Positions 20,028 through 31,024 of a stretch of 46,436 bases of DNA are shown here, in pieces. A model generated the notes under the pieces. The model made no database searches, had not been told where the DNA came from, and saw nothing but the letters and a program-made list of their open reading frames with translations. The translations under genes were made by a program, and so were the position numbers. The stretch is from an uncultured Mycoplasmatota bacterium. GTDB taxonomy: Bacteria > Bacillota_I > Bacilli_A > RF39 > UBA660. The stretch's first letter is position 1, and every line of letters starts with the position of its first letter. The stretch covers positions 1 to 46,436 of the forward strand of contig CAMLWC010000006.1 in NCBI GenBank assembly GCA_946488855.1, given 5' to 3'.

Positions 20028-21243
20028 CATTGTTAACGCTTATTTCATACCCTAATAAATTAAGGGTTTTTTTAACAATTGATAAACCTAGTCCAAATTG
20101 ACCTTTTATCCCTTTTTTGTAAGGAGTAAATATATTATTTAGGATATCAGGATCAATATGTGGTCCATCATTATATAGTGTAATTTTATTATTTTTAATT
20201 GTTATTTTTATTTCTTTTAAAGCATATCTCATAAAATTATTTAATAAGTTATCAATTATTGCTTCCCACATGTCTAATGTACCATTAAAAACAGTTTTTC
20301 CACTAATATTAACGATAAAATTAACATCTGGTCTTTGTATTTTAAACTTATTAACACTACTTTCAATAATTGGTTTTATATCAATAGTTTCATCTTTTTT
20401 TTCAATATCTTTGAGATATACTAATTTATTTAAGTATAAAAGGGAGTGTACTTTTATTTCGAGTTTGTTTATTTGTTCTTTAATTATACTTCCGCCTGTT
20501 TGAGGATCCATTATACCATCCTCAATAGCTTCCATATGCGATTTTATAACAGTAAGTGGAGTTTTAAAATCATGAGAAATATTCTGATACATTTGATTTT
20601 TATATTCCTCTTGTTTTTTTAAGGTAGATTTCATATCATCTATTGCTTTATTTAATGTACTTAATTCATCATCTACCATATATTCATATTTATCAACATA
20701 ATCATCATTGTCTAAATTATCGACTTTTTCTTTCAGATGATATATTTTAGTTACTATTTGATTAGCCCATAATATAATAATACCAATTGTAATTAACAAT
20801 GTTCCGATTATTACTGGAAGTAAAGTTTTCATAATATCAGCTCTTATTTCCAACAAATAATCATTATTAGTAATTGCAATCTTATTAATATATTCGGTAT
20901 CAATATTATAATAATAATATGTTTTACCTAAATAAGTAAATTTGCCATATTCATTATTTATTCTATCTAATATTTGCTTAGTATCGATGTTAATTATCTC
21001 TTTTAAATTTTCAGAAACTATTACCTTATTATCAACAACATATAAATAAGCTATATCTTCAAATTCTACTTTATCAACATTACTTTCAATTAATTCTAAT
21101 GGTTGTTTTAAATATTGATATATATTTTTTTCATAGATAGGGAGTAAAAGTTTTGGGAGGAGTAAGCCCAAACTTATAAATATAATTCCACATATAATAA
21201 CTGCTAAAGAAATCAATTGTCTATATAAAGTAGTTTTTATCAT
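19996..21243 (-). CDS. Sensor histidine kinase
   Basis: Two TM segments, H-box NISHDFKTPLTVIKSHME, N box AIIDNLLNNFMRYA, G box GQFGLGLSIVKKTL. Confidence 0.92.
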   Translation of the reverse strand: MIKTTLYRQLISLAVIICGIIFISLGLLLPKLLLPIYEKNIYQYLKQPLELIESNVDKVEFEDIAYLYVVDNKVIVSENLKEIINIDTKQILDRINNEYGKFTYLGKTYYYYNIDTEYINKIAITNNDYLLEIRADIMKTLLPVIIGTLLITIGIIILWANQIVTKIYHLKEKVDNLDNDDYVDKYEYMVDDELSTLNKAIDDMKSTLKKQEEYKNQMYQNISHDFKTPLTVIKSHMEAIEDGIMDPQTGGSIIKEQINKLEIKVHSLLYLNKLVYLKDIEKKDETIDIKPIIESSVNKFKIQRPDVNFIVNISGKTVFNGTLDMWEAIIDNLLNNFMRYALKEIKITIKNNKITLYNDGPHIDPDILNNIFTPYKKGIKGQFGLGLSIVKKTLNLLGYEISVNNEKKGIIFIIK

Positions 21244-21905
21244 GTTAAACGATACCCAAAACCATAAATTGTATTAATATTCAATTTTGGCATTTTCTTT
21301 CTTAACCTTCTTATTAAATCATCAACTACTCTATCACTACCAAAATAGTTTTCCCCCCAGATAATATTTAATATATCATCTCGACTATATGATTTACCTT
21401 TATTTGTTAAAAACACGCACAATAAATCAAACTCTAGAGTTGTCAAATTGATTTCTTTGTTATTATGTAAAACTATTCTTTTATCAATATCAATTTCATA
21501 ATCTTCGTATTTTATTTTATTAGAATTTGTATAAACTCTTTTTAATATATTATTGATTCTTAACATCAATTCTTTTGGTGAATATGGTTTAGCGATATAA
21601 TCATCACTTCCTAATTCAAGGCCTAAAATTTTATCCAAATCTTGATCACGTGCTGAAGTGAATATTACAGGAACATTTTTATCTAAATTTCTTATTTTTT
21701 TAATCAAATCATATCCACTAATTGAATCACCGAGCATAATATCTAAAACCCAAAGATCAATTTTTTCTTTACCTATATATTCTAAAGCATCATTTCCTTT
21801 ATAAAATTGGATTACATCATATCCCTCTTTTTCCATATAGGACTTTATTAAATTATTCAATGATATTTCATCTTCTACTAAACAAATCTTATACACATTC
21901 ATCAC
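21240..21905 (-). CDS. OmpR/PhoB-family response regulator
   Basis: REC (KICLVEDEISLN, LWVLDIMLGD, YIAKPYSPKEL) plus winged helix (LTTLEFDLLCVFL...NTIYGFGYRLT). Confidence 0.93.
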   Translation of the reverse strand: MMNVYKICLVEDEISLNNLIKSYMEKEGYDVIQFYKGNDALEYIGKEKIDLWVLDIMLGDSISGYDLIKKIRNLDKNVPVIFTSARDQDLDKILGLELGSDDYIAKPYSPKELMLRINNILKRVYTNSNKIKYEDYEIDIDKRIVLHNNKEINLTTLEFDLLCVFLTNKGKSYSRDDILNIIWGENYFGSDRVVDDLIRRLRKKMPKLNINTIYGFGYRLT

Positions 21906-22053
21906 CTATTTTTAGTATAACATAAATTTACTCATATACCACCTTCTTTCTTCAATATTTTAAAATTTTATTTCTTCATCTATCACCTCCAACACATTAA
22001 GTATATAATATCATTGTGGTAATATTTTGATAAAAAAATGGGAAAATATGGTA

Positions 22054-24501
22054 TCAAACATTTTCTATATAATTACATCCTTTATGATAATTGGTACACC
22101 CTATAAAATCATAATTTTTTTTATTACTATGTTTAACAATTAAAAAGCCATCACATTTAGGACATTTTTTTATTTCTTTTTTATATTTTAAATTATTAGT
22201 TTTAAAATTACATAATTCTTTATCATTGGAACACACATATAAATTACTTATTTTAAAATTATTATATTTTCTAATTAAAGGATAACCACATTTTGGGCAC
22301 ATATGAGTTTTTTTAGATAATTTTATGCCTGTTTTATTATATAAGAATACATTATCATATTTAATTATTTCCAAAATAAAGTCAGACGGATTATTGATTG
22401 GTGTTAAAATATAAACTTTATTTTTAGTTCTAGTTAATGCTACATAAAATAATCTTCGTTCTTCTGCAAACATAAAAGATTTATCAGTAACATTAATTAT
22501 CTTCATAATTGGATCATCTTTAATTTGAGATGGAAAACCATAAATTCCGTCATCTCCATTTAAAATAATTATTTGATCGTAACCTAATCCTTTTGAAGAA
22601 TGGGCTGATAAAAAATCAATCTCAAAATTAGGAAATTTTTTAGATTTTATTTTATCACTATTTATTTCATAAAAATCTTCACTATTTATTAAATAATATT
22701 TTTCAAAATTATATCTACCAATTAATAGTATCTTTTGTTTATCTCCAAATTTACTTTGAATATTTTTTAAACACTTATTTAACATACTAATCTTATTTTT
22801 TAATTTATTACTAGAATCATCATATGCAATAACCATAATAGGATTTTTTAATCTTTTAGGAGATACTAATTTCTTTTTTATTTGTTTATTATTAATCATA
22901 ACAAATTTGCCAGCCACATCAATTAATTGTTGACTATTACGATAAGTATGAGTTATTTGTAAAATTGAAGCATATCCCATTAATTCTTTAAATTCTGTAA
23001 ATAATGATATATCACTTCCTGCAAAAGCAAAGATACTTTGAAAATCATCGCCAACTGCTATTATTTTAGAATTACTTACTTCCCCTATTTTTTTAGTTAG
23101 ATTAAATCTTTGCATAGAAATATCTTGATACTCATCAATAATTACATATTTATAATTTAATTTAATATTATCCAATTTATAATAAGCTTCGTTTATCATA
23201 TCTTCAAAATCAATATAATTATTTATTTTTAATTGTTCTTGATAATAATCATATACACCTTCAATAAAATTTAAAAATAAACTAGTGCGCTCATCAGTAT
23301 ATATATGTTTTAATTTAGTAAAATCTTCTTTAGTATAACCTTTTATTTTAAATCCTTGAATAAAATTTAAACAAAATATTATAAACTTATTATAATAAAC
23401 ATCTTTAGAAGTATCGACTAATTTAGAATATATTTCAATATCTTTTTTCGGATTTAAAATAATATTATGTTTTATTAATTGTTCTTTTAAATCTTTTAAT
23501 AATTCACTATTTGAATAAATTTCAATTAAAGTTGTATTATTTAATTTATGAATTTTTCTATTATTATTTATTTGATATTTATATTTTATACTATTTAAAC
23601 AACCATATAGTTTATTATAACTTTTTTTATTTAAATTATAATGCTCTAAATAAAGCACTTTTTCTCCTTGATAAATAGTAAAATCTGGTAAATAAGCTTT
23701 ACCTTTGTATAACTTGGGATAAGGCTTTTCATATTCATAATCAATATTATTTAGATATAAGAAGTTAGCTATCATTACTTCTTCATTCGATTTTAAAAAC
23801 TCACCTAAAATAGTATATCTTTTATTAGTTTTTTCATCTATTTCTTGTTTATTATAATCATTTAATCTTGATTTTAAAGTAATATAATCATATTTTTTCT
23901 TATAATTCAAATACTCATTTAAACTATTAAATTTTAAAGCAAAATCAGGTATATCAAAATAAAATACAAAAAACTTTAAAAATTCTTTTAATTTTTTATT
24001 ATCATTACATAATTCTTTATCAAAATAATCTTTAACTAGATTATATGGATTAGTTAAAACTTTTAAATATTCATCAGTATTACTTTTTAATATTTCAACT
24101 CCAAATTTATGAAAAGTACAAACTAAAGCAGGTATTTTAAAATCTTTATTAATTCTTTGTTTTAATTCAGATACAGCTTTATTTGTATATGATATTAATA
24201 TTATATCTTTTGGATTTATTTTTTTTATATCAACTAAAAATTTAACTTTAGCTGCCATAGTTGTTGTTTTACCCGCTCCTGCACCTGCTATTATTAAATT
24301 ATAATCTTCATCTGTTAATATAGCAATTCTTTGCTCTTCATCTAAGATAATATTATCATCTATGCCTTTATACATATTATCGAAATAATCTTTATATTTA
24401 ATTAAACTTTCTTCAATATATTTTTGATTATGTATTTTTACTTTATCATAATCTAAATTATATTTTTTTATATCTTTAATAGAAATATATTCAAAAGGCA
24501 T
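22054..24501 (-). CDS. UvrD/HelD-like superfamily 1 helicase with C-terminal topoisomerase-type zinc fingers
   Basis: IAGAGAGKTTTMAAK, YVIIDEYQDIS, FMFAEERRLFYVALTRTKNKVYIL; two C4 zinc-finger units (CPKCGYPL..., CPKCDGFL...). Confidence 0.92.
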   Translation of the reverse strand: MPFEYISIKDIKKYNLDYDKVKIHNQKYIEESLIKYKDYFDNMYKGIDDNIILDEEQRIAILTDEDYNLIIAGAGAGKTTTMAAKVKFLVDIKKINPKDIILISYTNKAVSELKQRINKDFKIPALVCTFHKFGVEILKSNTDEYLKVLTNPYNLVKDYFDKELCNDNKKLKEFLKFFVFYFDIPDFALKFNSLNEYLNYKKKYDYITLKSRLNDYNKQEIDEKTNKRYTILGEFLKSNEEVMIANFLYLNNIDYEYEKPYPKLYKGKAYLPDFTIYQGEKVLYLEHYNLNKKSYNKLYGCLNSIKYKYQINNNRKIHKLNNTTLIEIYSNSELLKDLKEQLIKHNIILNPKKDIEIYSKLVDTSKDVYYNKFIIFCLNFIQGFKIKGYTKEDFTKLKHIYTDERTSLFLNFIEGVYDYYQEQLKINNYIDFEDMINEAYYKLDNIKLNYKYVIIDEYQDISMQRFNLTKKIGEVSNSKIIAVGDDFQSIFAFAGSDISLFTEFKELMGYASILQITHTYRNSQQLIDVAGKFVMINNKQIKKKLVSPKRLKNPIMVIAYDDSSNKLKNKISMLNKCLKNIQSKFGDKQKILLIGRYNFEKYYLINSEDFYEINSDKIKSKKFPNFEIDFLSAHSSKGLGYDQIIILNGDDGIYGFPSQIKDDPIMKIINVTDKSFMFAEERRLFYVALTRTKNKVYILTPINNPSDFILEIIKYDNVFLYNKTGIKLSKKTHMCPKCGYPLIRKYNNFKISNLYVCSNDKELCNFKTNNLKYKKEIKKCPKCDGFLIVKHSNKKNYDFIGCTNYHKGCNYIENV

Positions 24502-24553
24502 AATATCACCAAAATTATTATATATTAAATGCTTAAAAAAATCAAAGCAAATA

Positions 24554-24632
24554 AAAAATGCACAATATTTTCAAAATGCTGTGCATTTTTATGTTTTTGA
24601 TACACCATTTTGCACAATCATTGTGCATTTTT
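24554..24632. repeat. 79-bp direct repeat, copy 1, with two internal hairpins
   Basis: AAAAATGCACAATATTTTCAAAATGCTGTGCATTTTTATGTTTTTGATACACCATTTTGCACAATCATTGTGCATTTTT; 73/79 identical to 25755-25833. Confidence 0.85.
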
Positions 24633-25705
24633 TAATTTTTTCCAACAAAAACATCATATATTTCTTTATATCGATATCCTAACTTAGCATGAGTTGAATC
24701 ACTTACTATAATACCTAAATTAATTAATTGATCAATTAAAGTAGATATGGTATTTCTTGATACACCAGTTTCATCTTCTATTTCCTTTTTTGTAAATACA
24801 ATTTGATGCATCATAGCAGGCATTACACGATAAACAGCATTACTATTTAAAGATTTGATTTTTTCCATATCTTTTTTATATATTTTTTTAATCATATTTA
24901 TTTTAGCAATATAATTATTGCATTGTTCAATTATGCATTGCAAGAAAAATTTTATAAAGCCAACAATATTTCCTTTTCTACTTTCATTTAAAAATTTATG
25001 ATAACTAGGTTTATACAATTCTAGGACTTCCGACAAGAAAAGAATCGGTTCATCCTCAGTTAATTTAGCTAATTGAATAGATATTAAAGCTCTACCTAAT
25101 CTTCCATTCCCATCGCGATATGCATGAATCGTTTCAAATTGATAATGAGATATTGCTAAATTAATGAAAATAGGGTCTATAAAATTATCATTCATATATT
25201 TAAATAAATTATTAAGTAAAATTGGAACATCTTCTGGAATTGGGGGAACAAAAATTGCTTCATTAATACCACAACCAGCTGGTCCAATCCAATTTTGAAT
25301 AGATCTTATTTTACCAGGTTCTTTTTCATTACCTCTTACACTATCTAGTAATATTTTATGAATATCATTAACAAAATAAATATTTATATCATTATTTTCA
25401 ACTAAATAATTTTTTGCATATTCAATAACTTTTTTTAAATTTTGAATTTCTAAATTATCATCAGTTTTAGGCATATATTTTAAATAATACATTTCATCTT
25501 GTGAAATTTGTGTTCCTTCTATTTGAGTTGATTTTAAACTTTCACTTAATATAATTGAATCTAAAAAATATTTTGAATCAAATTCAACATTATTCAAATA
25601 AGTTTTATATTCACCATATTTATAATTTGCCTCAGCTAATAAATTTAAAAGTTCTTTATCTATATTATATTCAATTGGTAATTCTTTAACTTTCATTGGT
25701 TTCAT
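24632..25705 (-). CDS. Fic/DOC family protein with C-terminal winged-helix domain
   Basis: Fic motif HAYRDGNGRLGRALI; N-terminal ESLKSTQIEGTQIS; C-terminal ETGVSRNTISTLIDQL; RBS AGGTGA before ATG at 25705. Confidence 0.92.
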   Translation of the reverse strand: MKPMKVKELPIEYNIDKELLNLLAEANYKYGEYKTYLNNVEFDSKYFLDSIILSESLKSTQIEGTQISQDEMYYLKYMPKTDDNLEIQNLKKVIEYAKNYLVENNDINIYFVNDIHKILLDSVRGNEKEPGKIRSIQNWIGPAGCGINEAIFVPPIPEDVPILLNNLFKYMNDNFIDPIFINLAISHYQFETIHAYRDGNGRLGRALISIQLAKLTEDEPILFLSEVLELYKPSYHKFLNESRKGNIVGFIKFFLQCIIEQCNNYIAKINMIKKIYKKDMEKIKSLNSNAVYRVMPAMMHQIVFTKKEIEDETGVSRNTISTLIDQLINLGIIVSDSTHAKLGYRYKEIYDVFVGKN

Positions 25706-25754
25706 AACCATCACCTAACTTAATAATATCACATAAATGACTACTTGTAAACAC

Positions 25755-25833
25755 AAAAATGCACAATATTTTCAAAATACTGCGCATTTTTATCTTTTTT
25801 ATACCCTATTTTGCACAATCATTGTGCATTTTT
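25755..25833. repeat. 79-bp direct repeat, copy 2
   Basis: 73/79 identical to copy 1; overlaps the 3' end (NAQ-stop) of the upstream MBL gene. Confidence 0.85.
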
Positions 25834-26349
25834 AAAATAAATATTATTTTCTTTTTCATAACCTAAATTAGTTATTTCTCCATGTCCTGGATATAATGTT
25901 ATATCATTTGAATATTTTTTTATTTTGTTAATTGATTCAAACATATCTTTTTTATTACTATTTTCAAAGTCAATTCTACCGATGGAATCTTTAAATATAA
26001 AATCGCCTACAAACATAACTTTTTCTTTTTCAAAATAAATAGTTATACATGTATCATCATGGCCTTTAGTATAAATTATCTTGAATTTAAAATTATCGAT
26101 AGCATATTCTTTTTCTTCTAATTTATAATCATATATTTTTACATTATACTTGTTAACCAATTCTTTTAAAGCTCCGATATGATCAAAGTGGTAGTGAGTT
26201 ATAATAATTCCAATCGGTTTTAAATTACCGATTTCATTTATAATTTTATCTACATCATCACCTGGATCGATTATTAAACAATCATTGTCAATACTTACAA
26301 TATAACAATTAGTTTCTAAATATCCAACCTTAACTGTTTTTATTTTCAT
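25819..26349 (-). CDS. MBL-fold metallohydrolase (glyoxalase II-like)
   Basis: THYHFDHIGALKEL, YTKGHDDTCITIYFE, FVGDFIF, LYPGHGEIT. Confidence 0.93.
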   Translation of the reverse strand: MKIKTVKVGYLETNCYIVSIDNDCLIIDPGDDVDKIINEIGNLKPIGIIITHYHFDHIGALKELVNKYNVKIYDYKLEEKEYAIDNFKFKIIYTKGHDDTCITIYFEKEKVMFVGDFIFKDSIGRIDFENSNKKDMFESINKIKKYSNDITLYPGHGEITNLGYEKENNIYFKNAQ

Positions 26350-26817
26350 TTATAACTCCTTTTTCATTTTATACATTTCAATATCATTGCCTAGTTTCTT
26401 ATATAAATTATAAGCATCAATATTATCTTTAAACACTGATATTTCAACTATTTTAACATTATTATCTTTGCACCATTCATAAAACTTGTTTATTAAAGAA
26501 GTAGCAATTCCTTTTTTACGATAACTATCTAGTACATATAAAGCATCTATTTGAGCTACAGTTTTATAAAATAAATTGCTTGTAGCAGATTTTATATAAC
26601 CATAAACAAATCCCACCGGTTTATCATTATCATAAACTATAAATAAAATATTGTTTTCTTTTTTATATAAATTAACATAATTATTCGTAACAACAAAATC
26701 TTCTTTTACGTTATTATCATATATTCTTTCATATTGGACTAGTTTAGTTAATAGATTATCACATTCTTTAGCCATTTTATCGTTAATTACTTTTTTTATT
26801 TCAATCATTATTATCAT
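26350..26817 (-). CDS. GNAT-family N-acetyltransferase
   Basis: IDALYVLDSYRKKGIATSLINKFYEWCKDNNVKIVEISVFKDNIDAYNLYKKLG. Confidence 0.9.
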   Translation of the reverse strand: MIIMIEIKKVINDKMAKECDNLLTKLVQYERIYDNNVKEDFVVTNNYVNLYKKENNILFIVYDNDKPVGFVYGYIKSATSNLFYKTVAQIDALYVLDSYRKKGIATSLINKFYEWCKDNNVKIVEISVFKDNIDAYNLYKKLGNDIEMYKMKKEL

Positions 26818-27697
26818 CCTTTATAGTAGCATCTTTAAATATTTCTTTAATTATTTTTTCTTTTAAATTAATTGGGATTGGGCTACCAGCTGCATTAAAA
26901 TGACCTCCACCATTATATTTTTTAGCTATTACACTCAAATCAACTTTATTATTACCACGATAGCTAATGCTTTTATCTACATTAATTAATATTATATAAT
27001 CTAAATAATCATGTTTATTAATTAAATAACTACCTAATTCACTCATATTTCTTTCAGCAAATACTACTCCAACTTTTTTATCATCTAATGAAATTTCAAT
27101 TATTTCTTTTTCTTCAATATATCTTTTTATCCTTAGATTTTCTAATTCAATTAAATTTAAATCTTCTTTACTATATAATTCATCACTATTAATAATTACA
27201 TTATAAAATTTATCTATAAATAGTTCTCTTCCATATATTTTAAATAATACTACAATATTATTAGCTTCTTCTTTACTAGTAATACTAAAATCATATGTAT
27301 CCATTGTTCTTACATGTTCAACTAATTTTTTAGTCACATCTTTATTTAATAAATCATTGTTATAGTTTTCTAATAAATATTTGTAATATAAAGTAGTTCC
27401 AGATTGTTTAATGTTATCAAAATCAACTACTTTAATAAATGGATATTTATTCATATGAACATTACTTAAATGATGATCAAATACTAAAACATCTTTATTA
27501 TTATTTAAAATATAATCTGCAGTTTCTTCTTTTATATTTAAGTCAACTACTATAATTTCTTCATCTATATTGTCCATTACGAATTTATCTACTTCATCTA
27601 TATCAGCTAATATATATTTAAAATCTTTAAACACTAATTTAGATAATATAATTGGCGTTACTCCATCTGGATCAGCTTTATGACTAATTATTAGCAT
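26801..27697 (-). CDS. DHH-family phosphoesterase
   Basis: SHKADPDGVTP, VFDHHLSN, KYNGGGHFNAAG. Confidence 0.92.
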   Translation of the reverse strand: MLIISHKADPDGVTPIILSKLVFKDFKYILADIDEVDKFVMDNIDEEIIVVDLNIKEETADYILNNNKDVLVFDHHLSNVHMNKYPFIKVVDFDNIKQSGTTLYYKYLLENYNNDLLNKDVTKKLVEHVRTMDTYDFSITSKEEANNIVVLFKIYGRELFIDKFYNVIINSDELYSKEDLNLIELENLRIKRYIEEKEIIEISLDDKKVGVVFAERNMSELGSYLINKHDYLDYIILINVDKSISYRGNNKVDLSVIAKKYNGGGHFNAAGSPIPINLKEKIIKEIFKDATIKDDNND

Positions 27698-28310
27698 CTA
27701 ATACCTCCTTTACTGGACCATAAGATTTTCTATAACCATCAATTAATCCATATTTATGAATTGCTTCAATATGTTTTTTAGTAGGATATCCTTTATGTGA
27801 TGCGAATCCATACATCGGATATTTTTTATCCAATTCATACATCATACTATCTCTAGTTACTTTAGCTATAACACTAGCTGCAGCAATAGAAATACTTTTA
27901 GCATCACCTTTAATAATACTAGTAGTTGGAATATCTAAATTAATCGGCATAGCATCAATTAAAACATGTTCTAAATTAATTTGTTCTCTTACTTTATTTA
28001 TAGCTATTATCATTGCTTTCCTACTTGCTTCATAAATATTTATTTTATCTATTTCTTCCGGCGATACAATACCTACTCCATAAGCTACACAATTATTAAT
28101 TATATAATCATAAAATAAATTTCTTTTTTTCTCAGATAATTTTTTAGAATCAGTTAAACCTTCTAATACAAAATCTTTAGGTAGTACAACACAACTAGCA
28201 ACAACAGGTCCTATTAAAGGACCACGGCCAACTTCATCTACTCCACCTATATATTTAATTCCATTATCATATAATTCATTTTCATATTCGTATAAATCCA
28301 TGTTAATCAC
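27684..28310 (-). CDS. rnhB: Ribonuclease HII
   Basis: YIGGVDEVGRGPLIGPVVASCVVL, LIDAMP, GDAKSISIAAASVIAKVTRD, YGFASHKGYPTKKH. Confidence 0.96.
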   Translation of the reverse strand: MINMDLYEYENELYDNGIKYIGGVDEVGRGPLIGPVVASCVVLPKDFVLEGLTDSKKLSEKKRNLFYDYIINNCVAYGVGIVSPEEIDKINIYEASRKAMIIAINKVREQINLEHVLIDAMPINLDIPTTSIIKGDAKSISIAAASVIAKVTRDSMMYELDKKYPMYGFASHKGYPTKKHIEAIHKYGLIDGYRKSYGPVKEVLDANN

Positions 28311-28409
28311 CCTTATTATTATATCATTTTTATATGTAAAAATTTTAATTTTTTTAAAATAAATGATATAATATAACTAATTGATAAATTATAATTTGGT
28401 GAGGATGAT

Positions 28410-28967
28410 ATGATGAAAAAAGTATTAAGTTTATTAATTATTTGTTTTTTAGTTACCGGTTGTAACAAAGATGACAACAAGTTTGAACACTATGATTTAA
28501 AAGATAAAGATTTAAATACATATGTATATTATAATGATGAAAATAAAAAAGAAATATATGTTTTAGCAGACATAACACCATCTAATTATGAAATTTGTTT
28601 AACTGGATTATTTTACAAAGTTGCAGAAAATGATTATATACTATTAGAGACTTTAGAATTCAATCAAAAAGAATCATATAAAAAAGATTATGTATATCAA
28701 TTTTATGGGAATAAATTGTATGGCATAGGTAATGGTAATTCCCCAATGGTATTTGAAATTGAATTAAAAGGAAAAGAAAGCAAAATAGAAGAAATCAAAT
28801 ACAAAGTAGATAATAAAATAAATCCTTTCTTAATAACTCAAATAAAACATATAGATAATAATGAGATATTATATTATGGACATACAACTATTGATGGAAA
28901 TAATAGTTCTGCTTTAATTAAATGTTCTATTTCTAAATATGAATGCTCTATTACTAGCAATGATTAA
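28410..28967 (+). CDS. Putative lipoprotein
   Basis: MKKVLSLLIICFLVTGCNKDD lipobox. Confidence 0.75.
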   Translation: MMKKVLSLLIICFLVTGCNKDDNKFEHYDLKDKDLNTYVYYNDENKKEIYVLADITPSNYEICLTGLFYKVAENDYILLETLEFNQKESYKKDYVYQFYGNKLYGIGNGNSPMVFEIELKGKESKIEEIKYKVDNKINPFLITQIKHIDNNEILYYGHTTIDGNNSSALIKCSISKYECSITSND

Positions 28968-29001
28968 ATGATTATAACTATATAAAAAGGATAATTTATA
29001 A

Positions 29002-29034
29002 AAAAAAATCAATTTTAAAAGTTGATTTTTTTTT
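29002..29034 (+). terminator. Intrinsic terminator
   Basis: AAAAATCAATTTTAAAAGTTGATTTTTTTT. Confidence 0.6.
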
Positions 29035-29116
29035 TTTAAAGTTATACAAAAAACTAATCTATTTCTAAATTAGTTTTTTTTATTACAACTTGATAAAAAT
29101 CAAGTATATATCACTA

Positions 29117-29191
29117 TGGAGGGCCTAGCCGGACTTGAACCGACGCTCGGGGAGTTGCAGTCCCATGCCTTACCAACTTGGCTATAGACCC
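29117..29191 (-). tRNA. tRNA-Cys (GCA), CCA encoded
   Basis: Reverse complement GGGTCTATAGCCAAGTTGGTAAGGCATGGGACTGCAACTCCC...GGTTCAAGTCCGGCTAGGCCCTCCA; acceptor GGGTCTA/TAGGCCC, anticodon loop CTGCAAC. Confidence 0.92.
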
Positions 29192-29272
29192 GTCTAAATA
29201 AATTATAACAAAAATATTTTTTTTAATCAAGTATTTTTTTATAATTTATTTATTATTACTATAATTTATTCA

Positions 29273-31024
29273 TTATTTAAATAAATTATACCTAATTATA
29301 TTATTTGAAGTTTCGATTAATTTTTTAGCATAATCTTCTTTTTCTTTGATATATTCTTTTGTAACTTCTTCATATTCTTTATATTCACTTAATTGATTAC
29401 TATAATATATTTTATCAGTTACCCAATTACCATTTGGAAATACAACTATATTATCTTCTATACTAAATATATCATTACCTAAAGCATATTTAGTATTAAC
29501 ACCAAACATATTACCAAGCGTAGGCATAACATCAATAGCTCCCATTATTTTATCAATTTCTTGATGTTTTATATCTTCACTCCATATAATTAAAGGTACT
29601 TTAGTTAATTCTTCATATTCATAAAAATCTAATGTTTTACCTAAATATTTTTCATATTCTTTTTTTGTAAATTTAGCATCATGATCACCATATATGACAA
29701 TTATTAAGTTTTCTTTATTATTTAATTTATTAATAAATTCTCCTATTGCTTCATCAGCATAATGAACTAATTTAATGTAATTACCTATTCTAGTACCTTC
29801 AGCATCTCCAACATCGAATTCTATTCCTTCAGTATAAAAAGGTGTATGATTAGAAAGCATTATTAAAGTTCCATAAAATTTATCATATTCTAAATTATTA
29901 ATTATATCGGCTGATTGATTAAAAAATGATTTATCAGATAATCCTAATCCGATTTGATCAGTTAAATCATAATCATTATAGCAGTAAAATCTATCATATC
30001 CTATTTGCTGGTACATTTTATTTCTATTCCAATATTCACATATATTACCATGCATACTAAATGTATAATATCCTTTATCTTTAAATGCTTTAACTAATGA
30101 ATTGTATTCATTATTATCATAATTAATAAACACTGTACCTGTTCCTATTGGTAATATAGAATTAGTTATAGTAAATTCAGTATCACTACTTGTCCCAACA
30201 CTTTCTTCTGAATAATAATTATTGAAATAAATACCTTCATTTTTTAATCTATATAAATTAGGTGTTATAGTTTCATTTATAAACATACTTTGAATGCTCT
30301 CTGCATGAATAAATAAAACACTTTTATCATTAAATATATTTGTATATTCATTTGTTTTTATTTCTTTTTTACGATAAAATTCTTCAACCTCTTGTTTAGC
30401 ATTTTCATAGCCACATTTAGAACATACAAATTTAGATGTTACATAAAATATATCATTTAATTGATATGTATAAACTCCCATATTTCTTACAACATATGCC
30501 TTGTTCCAATCGTTCTTTAATCTATAAATATCATTTGCATTTAATGTTATTAAAGATAGTACTAAGAAAATAAAATAAATTAAAAAATTTTTCTTAAATA
30601 ACTCGATATTTTTATTACTTGGAAATTTTTTATACAAAATAATCATTAAAATTATCTGCCACAAAAATATAAAATCATTTAATTGAAATACATTAGTTAC
30701 AGCTTCAGATGGAAGTAAAAAAGCTTGATATAATGTTTCTAATAAATAAAATGAAGTAAAATCATTATAATTATTATAATATATTGAATTAACTATACAT
30801 ATAATAGTTAAAATAATTGAAAATACTAAAAAATATAAATTTCTTTTTTTAAACAAATAAGAAAAACTATATATAAATAACAAAAAACTCAAATCAAACA
30901 ATATAAATCTTAAATCTTTAAATCCTATTGTTAGAAAAATTAAAATACAACTATTAATTAAACTAGAAATAATAAATATTATTCCGTAATCTTTTAATGA
31001 TGATGAAATATTAAACTTATGCAT
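29273..31024 (-). CDS. LTA synthase-family sulfatase-like membrane protein
   Basis: N-terminal TM helices; SVGTSSDTEFTITNSILP, TFSMHGNICEYWNRNKMYQQIGYDRFY, VIYGDHDAKF. Confidence 0.9.
   Translation of the reverse strand: MHKFNISSSLKDYGIIFIISSLINSCILIFLTIGFKDLRFILFDLSFLLFIYSFSYLFKKRNLYFLVFSIILTIICIVNSIYYNNYNDFTSFYLLETLYQAFLLPSEAVTNVFQLNDFIFLWQIILMIILYKKFPSNKNIELFKKNFLIYFIFLVLSLITLNANDIYRLKNDWNKAYVVRNMGVYTYQLNDIFYVTSKFVCSKCGYENAKQEVEEFYRKKEIKTNEYTNIFNDKSVLFIHAESIQSMFINETITPNLYRLKNEGIYFNNYYSEESVGTSSDTEFTITNSILPIGTGTVFINYDNNEYNSLVKAFKDKGYYTFSMHGNICEYWNRNKMYQQIGYDRFYCYNDYDLTDQIGLGLSDKSFFNQSADIINNLEYDKFYGTLIMLSNHTPFYTEGIEFDVGDAEGTRIGNYIKLVHYADEAIGEFINKLNNKENLIIVIYGDHDAKFTKKEYEKYLGKTLDFYEYEELTKVPLIIWSEDIKHQEIDKIMGAIDVMPTLGNMFGVNTKYALGNDIFSIEDNIVVFPNGNWVTDKIYYSNQLSEYKEYEEVTKEYIKEKEDYAKKLIETSNNIIRYNLFK

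Noticed and set aside
18141-24501. HerA-like ATPase, helicase and Fic as one defence island
   Set aside because: HerA and helicase are separated by a two-component system, no NurA or Sir2/effector partner is adjacent, and all could be housekeeping genes.
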